From Gonapodya prolifera JEL478 (Eukaryota > Monoblepharomycota > Monoblepharidomycetes > Monoblepharidales > Gonapodyaceae), in contig KQ965765.1 of assembly GCA_001574975.1 (NCBI GenBank), positions 125,899-189,898 on the forward strand: a stretch of DNA of 64,000 nt, written 5' to 3'. A model generated the notes under the pieces. The model did not search any database. It was not told the origin of the DNA and saw only the letters and a program-made list of their open reading frames with translations. The position numbers and the translations under genes are program-made. Shown one piece after another: positions 58,115 through 64,000 of this stretch (position 1 is its first letter; each line of letters starts with the position of its first letter).

Positions 58115-58208
58115 GATAAAGTTCTTATCAAAATGTGAGGGCCGCAGCTGTTGTTATCAACCCCTTCGTTGGCAACTCATTCGACATCCAACGAATCATC
58201 GATCCTCA

Positions 58209-59429
58209 ATGACATCGCACTCACACTTCCATTCTGGTGACCCAATGGGACACTCCCACGACGGCCACTCTCACGGCGATCACCAACACGAACACGAACA
58301 CCGCGCGGGCCGGTCGGCAGGCGGACACTCGCACGCGCACGACCACGATGCGGGCGTGGCAGCGGATCACGGACACACGCATGAAGTGTTGGAGCACCCG
58401 GGCGTGTTTGAGGAGAGGGAGAAGCCAATCACAGGGCAGTCGAGGAACTATGGGGAGAGGGCGTACACGGTGGGGATTGGAGGGTGAGCCGTGCTTGTTT
58501 TAGATGTAATGTATTCTATGTTGACCATTTTCGATGTCTCGGGGACCATTCAGGCCCGTTGGGTCGGGGAAAACTGCCCTCATGCTAGCTCTTTGTCGCA
58601 AACTGAGGGACAAGTACTCCATCGCGTGCGTCACCAACGACATTTTCACAAAGGAGGACACCGAGTTCCTTGTGAGGAATGACGCGTTACCCGCCGAGAG
58701 GATTCGGGCGATTGAGACGGGAGGTGGGTGAAGAATGAAAGTGTTGCGTTACATGGCGTACATCAGAGCTGACGAATGCTCCTATAAACTACGGTCTGAT
58801 CAATGTCATGTCGATGACAACCAACTGTGATTCCGACTTCTCCCCCCAGGATGCCCGCATGCCGCCATCCGGGAAGACATCTCGGCGAACTTGAACGCGC
58901 TCGAGCAGCTCCACGCCAGATTCCTTCCTCAGATGCTTCTCATAGAATCTGGTGGCGACAATTTGGCGGCCAACTACTCTCGCGAGGTGTGTTTTCACTA
59001 TCTTTTTACTTCAGGCGGTCATGAATATTAAGTTATTTTGACACGTTGATAAAACTTACAAAACGTACCCCAACCTAGCTTGCCGACTACATTATTTACG
59101 TCATCGACGTCGCCGGTGGGGACAAGGTCCCCCGTAAGGGAGGTCCGGGCATCACTCAATCGGACCTCCTCGTCATCAACAAGACGGACCTCGCCCCGGC
59201 TGTCGGAGCAGATCTGGACGTTATGAAACGCGACTCTTTCAAAATGAGGTGGGTTGATAGTACTTGTAAACGGTTCTTCGGGTCAGAAACTAATGTGACC
59301 TGGTTCGATCCATCTTGCAGGGGAACGGGTCCAACTGTGTTCGCGCAAGTCAAGCACGATGTGGCAGTGGACGACATAGTGAACCACATTCTGGCAGGAT
59401 GGAGAGAGAGCGGGGCGGCGAGCGCTTAG
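58209..59429 (+). CDS. ureG: urease accessory GTPase UreG
   Basis: Five exons. The first encodes a His-rich metal-binding N terminus ([29 protein letters not shown]). The P-loop GPVGSGKT is split by intron 1, followed by [35 protein letters not shown] and [20 protein letters not shown] (with the Cys-Pro-His metal motif). Next come [35 protein letters not shown] and VINKTDLAP (guanine-specificity NKxD). The end is [17 protein letters not shown]. UreG delivers nickel to urease in a complex with UreF and UreD and hydrolyses GTP in doing so. All motifs are intact. No other urease gene is in this window. Confidence 0.95.
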
Positions 59430-59779
59430 ATCGCTTCATGATCGAAGGCGCATGACAGTGAAGTTGTTACCCTGATTATTGTGATCTAACATGATCTGTA
59501 TCATCTGGCTCACGGCTTGAGCTGGTGAAGTTGTGTCCTGACCTGGTGCCTGTATCGGGTGCTGTATTGCGTACCCCAACTGACGTGCCTTTCGACCCAC
59601 ACTGGGGGTGATCCAAGCCCATAACTCAACTACTCCTCGACAAGTCACGGTTAGTACATTACAATACTTCTCTTGCGATACCCGGTACTCAGCGAAGGGC
59701 TTGACTTTGAAGTTCCTCCTGTGGCTGTGTGACCGTGCCATATTTCTGAGATCCAACTCAGGCTGCCGGCAGTTCTTCC
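59430..59779. other. intergenic, no gene seen
   Basis: 0.35 kb between UreG and the PKA regulatory subunit, both on the plus strand. It probably holds the UreG 3' UTR and the PKA-R promoter. Confidence 0.4.
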
Positions 59780-61442
59780 ATGCCTCCAGCAATCCCATCC
59801 GTCCCCGCCGGACTGCCCGACATTCTCCGCGAGCTCAACAAGGCCGTCATCGCATCGAACCCCACAGACATTTACGAATTCTGCGCTACTTGGTTCCAAG
59901 GCAAGATCAAGGAACGGGACGCCGGAGAGAGCAAACAGAAAGAAGGTGACGAAGGTGGGTCCGCAGACGAGGGCGTGTGGGGAAGACTGTGGCTTGAAGG
60001 GGGGCGATCGAGAGGATGGGTTCGGAGCGGGTTGACGGATTCACGTTGGTGTGGATTGACCATCCCGTCGGCGGAACATTACAATCATGGATCAGTAGGA
60101 GGCGAGCAGGCGATGTCGCAACAGAGATAGTGTCAATAGGGTGATACTCGTCGATTTGAATGTCTCCGTCATGGAGGAATCATCACATCGTGCGATGAAC
60201 GGGGAGATCCAATACCCCGTCGGCGAATTAATCATGATAGGATTGCTCCTTCCCATTCGAGTCGCCGCAAAAGTGTTCACTTCGTCGCACTCACTCCAGC
60301 GCAACAGAGTTCCTCATCCATCAATTCTGCCCCCATGACCGACGTACTCCCCGAACACTTCGCAACCTCCCGCCCTGGGCCAGAAGAGGACCCGATGCTT
60401 TCCGACTCGGATGAAGAAGAAGAAGAAGACCAAGCCGCTCCTCTCCCTCCCGCTGCCCCTCCCGCGTACGCCAACCGGGGTCGCCGAACCTCGGTGTCTG
60501 CCGAATCCATTACCCCCTCCAACGAGCCCTACGAGAAGATCAACATCCCCAAGTCCCCTGAACAGCGCGAGCGCATCGAAGCCGCCGTGCGGGATCACAT
60601 CCTTTTCCGCAACCTCGACGAAGACCAGCGCGGGGATGTTGTCAACGCGATGGCGGAGGTTCACTGCCCGACCGGTCACAGCATCATCACCCAGGGCGCT
60701 GTGGGCGACTTCTGGTACGTCGTGGAGTCGGGAACCTTCGATATCTTCGTGTCCAAGGAGGGGAAGCCTGCTATTAAAGTGGCCTCGTCCGGAGCGGGCC
60801 AGTCGTTCGGGGAGCTGGCGCTCATGTACAACGCACCCCGTGCTGCGACCGTGACAGCCACCTCGGAGTCGGTGGTGTGGGCCCTGGATCGTGTTACCTT
60901 CCGCCGCATTCTGATGGAGAACACGTCCAAGAAGCGGCGTATGTACGAAACCTTCTTGGAGGAGGTACCCCTCCTCATCTCCCTCGAACCTTACGAGAGG
61001 CACAAAATTGCGGACAACCTCGAGTCGGTCACCTTCGAGGATGGTGGTGTGGTTATCCGGCAGGGCGACAAGGGAGATGCCTTTTACATTATCGAGGCTG
61101 GTGAAGCGAGAGTATTCAAACGCGACCAGGAGGGTGTCGAATACGAGTTTCCTGGTCTCTCTCGGGGGAGCTACTTCGGAGGTACGTCGTCTTTCCTTCA
61201 TTTGTTGTGTTGAACCTCGCTCATTCAACCCAACCCGCTCACCTTTAGAGCTCGCCCTTCTAACCGACAACCCCCGTGCGGCGACCATCGTCGCCAAGGG
61301 CCGTCTCAAAGTCGCCAAGATCGACGCCAAGGCGTTCACGCGCCTGCTGGGTCCGTGCGTCGACATTCTCAAGCGCAACATGAACAACTACGCAAGCGTC
61401 GCGTCAAGGGTCGGCGAGCCGGCGCAGCAGGCGAAGGTGTAA
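59780..61442 (+). CDS. cAMP-dependent protein kinase regulatory subunit
   Basis: Three exons (59780-59945, 60300-61181, 61249-61442) give 1242 nt, 413 residues, phase closed. The RII-type dimerisation/docking domain is at the N terminus (AGLPDILRELNKAVIASNPT, DIYEFCATWFQ). An acidic linker follows, then the inhibitor site RRTSVS, a phosphorylatable (type II) sequence. Two cyclic-nucleotide domains follow. The first has GDFWYVVESGTFDIFV and FGELALMYNAPRAATV (phosphate-binding cassette with Glu and Arg). The second has GDAFYIIEAGEARVF and ELALLTDNPRAATIVA. It binds and silences the PKA catalytic subunit until cAMP rises. The first intron is unusually long (354 nt). A damaged partial paralogue lies at 32.9-33.6 kb. 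Confidence 0.93.
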
Positions 61443-61867
61443 GGCGTTGGAAGGGCTGTGTTGGAGGTTTTGGGTACTTGGAGAAGGGTGTAATTGTATC
61501 ATAGGAAGCACGGCGGTGCGAGGCGGTGGTGGTGTTGTACGTGTTGTGTAAAACTAGCCTACCTTGTTCCCCGAGTCTGCGTGAGATATGTGCAGATCAG
61601 CAGATCGAGCTTCGTGAGCCTCAAGCTCTGAACCCTGTGCTGTCTCAGACAGTACGTAATATGGGGAGTAGAGATATCAGAGATCACTTCTTTTCGATAT
61701 CAATTCTACGAATACCGCTCTACAAAGTAAATACAACCATACGGGATGCTCTTCAACCTATCAGAATGTGGACATCATACCCGCACCAGACCGAGATATG
61801 CCCCATCATATTCAGTCCCGAGGTCCCTCCCTCCCTCAAGTCCAGCACTCCTCTCCCTAAACCAAAA
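61443..61867. other. intergenic between convergent genes
   Basis: About 0.4 kb between the stops of the PKA regulatory subunit and the phosphotransferase. It should contain both 3' UTRs; no gene was seen. Confidence 0.45.
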
Positions 61868-63333
61868 TCACTCCCTCTTGACCCCATTCGCAGTCTTGCG
61901 GGGCGAACTACTCCACCCGGACGGCGGGTACCCGACATACGCGGTCCCCAACACTGACGACGGCGCACCATTCGCCTTAACGGGTGTGCCTTGTCTATCG
62001 CCAGTCTTCCGCGGGCTTGCGGCTTGCTGGGCCACTTTCTGCGAGATGCCGACTTTGGGCTTGATCCTCAAGCACCAAATATCAAACACCTCGCACAGCC
62101 GCTCAATCACGTCCCACGCGAAGTGGGCGTACACGAGCAGCGACGCAGCGAGGTATGCGTACACCAGCGCCGCATGGATGTCCTCCTCGCTCCACCCAGG
62201 TGGGATGGGGATGGCCCCACACGCGATCCCCCATGCAGCTCCTGCGCCCACCCACGTCGCTGTGTACAGGACGTTCCAGAGCGGGAACGGTGCACGGCAG
62301 CAGTGAGCCAAGACCATGAGGCCTACGTGGTACCCAAACGTGAACGAGGTGGCGGCAAGGAAGGGGACGAAGAGGCGGGCGGAGAGGATGGATGGCGTTG
62401 CGAGTGTCCACAGGGCGGTCAGGAGGAGGAAGCACGGGAGGGGGAGGAGAGTGAGAACGGGAGATGGTGTCATTGTGGAGTGCGCGGCGGAGGAGTGGGG
62501 TGGTGGATGGGCAGAGGGTGAAGAGCGTTTGGAGATGGGAGCGATGATGCGTTGGACGTTGTAGAGAGCAGCGAAGATGTTGTACAGCGACGTGGCGATG
62601 GCCATCCCGCCCGCGATATGATTTGCCGAAACTCCACATGGTGCATTCGGGATGATGGAGCAGAGCGGGGCGGTGTAGATGTGCTGGCCGAATATCCCCG
62701 CGACGAGGATAGCGATGATGCTTGAGAGCAACCCCTCGACGGGGCCTGAGAAGGGCGACAAGTAGAGTGTGCCAGTGTGGTACGTTTCCCACGTGGAGCA
62801 GTAAAAGTTGGACAGGAGTGAGGAGAGCACGGCGATGCTCCACCATGAGGTGCCCAGGCCCATGGCTTGCAGGCCGAGGGTCCCACCAATCCCCGTGTTA
62901 AGCGCGTCGCACCCGTGGTCGAAGAGTTCGCCAAGCGGGCTGGCGGAGCCTGTTCGACGCGCCTGTTTGCCGTCGATGGCGTCGAGAGATTGGTAGGCGA
63001 AGAGGCTGAGACCTGTCGAGATGTACAGCCAGCGAGGGGCTGGTTGGTCAAAGTCCGGGACATAAATTATCATGAGAATGAAGTTGATGACGATCAGAGA
63101 GAAGCCGGAGAGGGTGAGGAGGTTGGGGCTGTCGAAAGGATGAGATGGAACAGCATACAAAGCTAACGTGATTGGAGGACTCACGCAACCCAGAGAGGAA
63201 CTTGTTCTACCAGCCAGTTCCAGTACCGTCCGAGCACGTATTTCGACAGGAAACTGTGATCGACACCCGAGTATTTGTGCTCCTTGATGCGGATGGCATC
63301 GTCACGCGAGATATATGACGGTAGGATCGCCAT
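61868..63333 (-). CDS. ethanolamine/choline phosphotransferase (CDP-alcohol phosphatidyltransferase)
   Basis: Two exons (63333-63185, 63128-61868) give 1410 nt, 469 residues, phase closed. The N terminus MAILPSYISRDDAIRIKEHK with HKYSGVDHSFLSKYVL is typical of the EPT1/CPT1 family. The catalytic signature DG-x2-AR-x8-G-x3-D-x3-D is complete: DGKQARRTGSASPLGELFDH followed by GCD. About ten hydrophobic helices follow (LLTLSGFSLIVINFILMIIY and others). The enzyme makes phosphatidylethanolamine and/or phosphatidylcholine from CDP-ethanolamine or CDP-choline and diacylglycerol in the ER or Golgi. Substrate choice cannot be read from sequence by eye. A Pro/Ser loop (residues near 245-260) and a Lys/Ser-rich tail are clade-specific. 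Confidence 0.93.
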
Positions 63334-64000
63334 CCCCGAAGATGGCAAGCGTAGGGGGAGAATTACGTAGAATTTGGTGCGATCCCGTGTTGGTCGTGCG
63401 AAAAGGAGCCGAGCGGGATTTGTTCTCGTTCGTCGAAGTTCGCAACAATGATGGGGTTCTCGGGTTCACTCAAGTCGATCGACTGGTGTTTCTCGCACTC
63501 GGCTGGTCAATTTTCAGAATCCAGGCAGCGTCAATTGAAGAATTGAACTCTCTGGCGGGCAATTGTGACGAGATTCAACCGATGCTGCGGTCAGATGCTC
63601 CCTCATTTTTCAACTCGTCTTAGCATGATTGTCGCGCCACGTCGTTTTCCTCTTTTTGAGCGTTGAAAGTACAAGCATCTGGGCTCCCGGTGACACCGAA
63701 TGCTACCTTTTAATCTCATGGAATGACTATCTTGCAACTTGCTTAGTACCCTTTTTGGCAAAGACAACCCTTTATGGAATTAACCTTTGTGCATTCTTCA
63801 ATCTTCATATTGTATTTTATCATGTTCATCATGCAGCCAAGGCAATATTATGTCAGTAATTACAACCTTACATGTGAAGGAGCACATGATTTTGGTGTGG
63901 TGGTTACACCAAGATAATTGAGTGGTTTTTTTTGTCAGACAGTTTGCAGAATGTGCTTAGTGAATGTTAAACACATTTTAAAGTACTGACATCATCAGTA
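63334..64000. other. intergenic, AT-rich end of window
   Basis: Upstream of the phosphotransferase start. A 102-codon plus-strand frame (63315-63623) overlaps the phosphotransferase start and has no motif, so I do not call it. The last 350 bases are AT-rich with no recognisable feature. Confidence 0.4.

Noticed and set aside
63315-63623. 102-codon plus-strand frame near the right end
   Set aside because: It overlaps the phosphotransferase start on the other strand and has no domain or splice support.

Overview
The window is nuclear DNA of a fungus. Its protein-coding genes are cut by many short GT-AG introns (mostly about 50-100 nt), and they include fungal-type families: an Sfp1-like zinc-finger factor, PKA regulatory subunit, CWF19, HGH1, UreG, LMBD1, an LtrA-family membrane protein and ethanolamine/choline phosphotransferase. 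A PIF/Harbinger transposon with a Myb/SANT-like partner gene is also present. UreG, Argonaute and LMBD1 remains argue against budding yeast. I cannot decide from sequence alone between a basidiomycete and an early-diverging (for example zoosporic) fungus. Exon joins were made by eye; where total coding length and reading phase closed exactly I say so.

Layout. 0-7 kb: the 5' part of an Sfp1-like factor (-), an SGNH hydrolase (-) and a long LtrA-type membrane protein (+). 7.2-16 kb is a graveyard: a decayed Argonaute (-), a dead PIF/Harbinger element beside its 5' end, an unidentified broken frame and a decayed DUF1264 gene (-). 16-21.6 kb: a small mitochondrial-type protein (-) divergent from an HSDL2-like dehydrogenase (+), then a 702-residue Pro/Ser-rich orphan (+). 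21.6-27.6 kb has no gene but holds four copies of an unclassified dispersed repeat. 27.6-32.1 kb: secreted phosphoesterase (+), thioredoxin-PITH protein (+) and a short-chain dehydrogenase (-). 32.7-35.3 kb: a zinc-finger/cyclic-nucleotide-binding chimera that copies part of the PKA regulatory subunit, carries a frameshift and lies between diverged inverted repeats. 35.7-38.7 kb: LMBD1 (-). 39-40.8 kb: dead sulfite-oxidase-type gene (+). 41.9-42.5 kb: fifth repeat copy. 42.6-49 kb: HGH1 (-), dead 2OG oxygenase (-), CWF19 (-). 49-55 kb: F-box protein (+), damaged CAP/SCP gene (-), F-box protein with Nup98-like repeats (-). 55-63.3 kb: mucin-like type I membrane protein (-), 2OG-Fe(II) oxygenase (-) divergent from UreG (+), PKA regulatory subunit (+), CDP-alcohol phosphotransferase (-).

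The genes do not form a pathway cluster. The unusual property is the mix of intact housekeeping genes with at least five decayed single-copy genes. Many of their in-frame stops and key substitutions can be explained by C-to-T or G-to-A changes, including loss of the Argonaute catalytic motif and of the transposase catalytic Glu. I found no new gene system that I can defend. The strongest leads are loss of an Argonaute, the chimeric PKA-R copy, a 6-nt microexon inside a thioredoxin active site, and the multi-copy repeat family.
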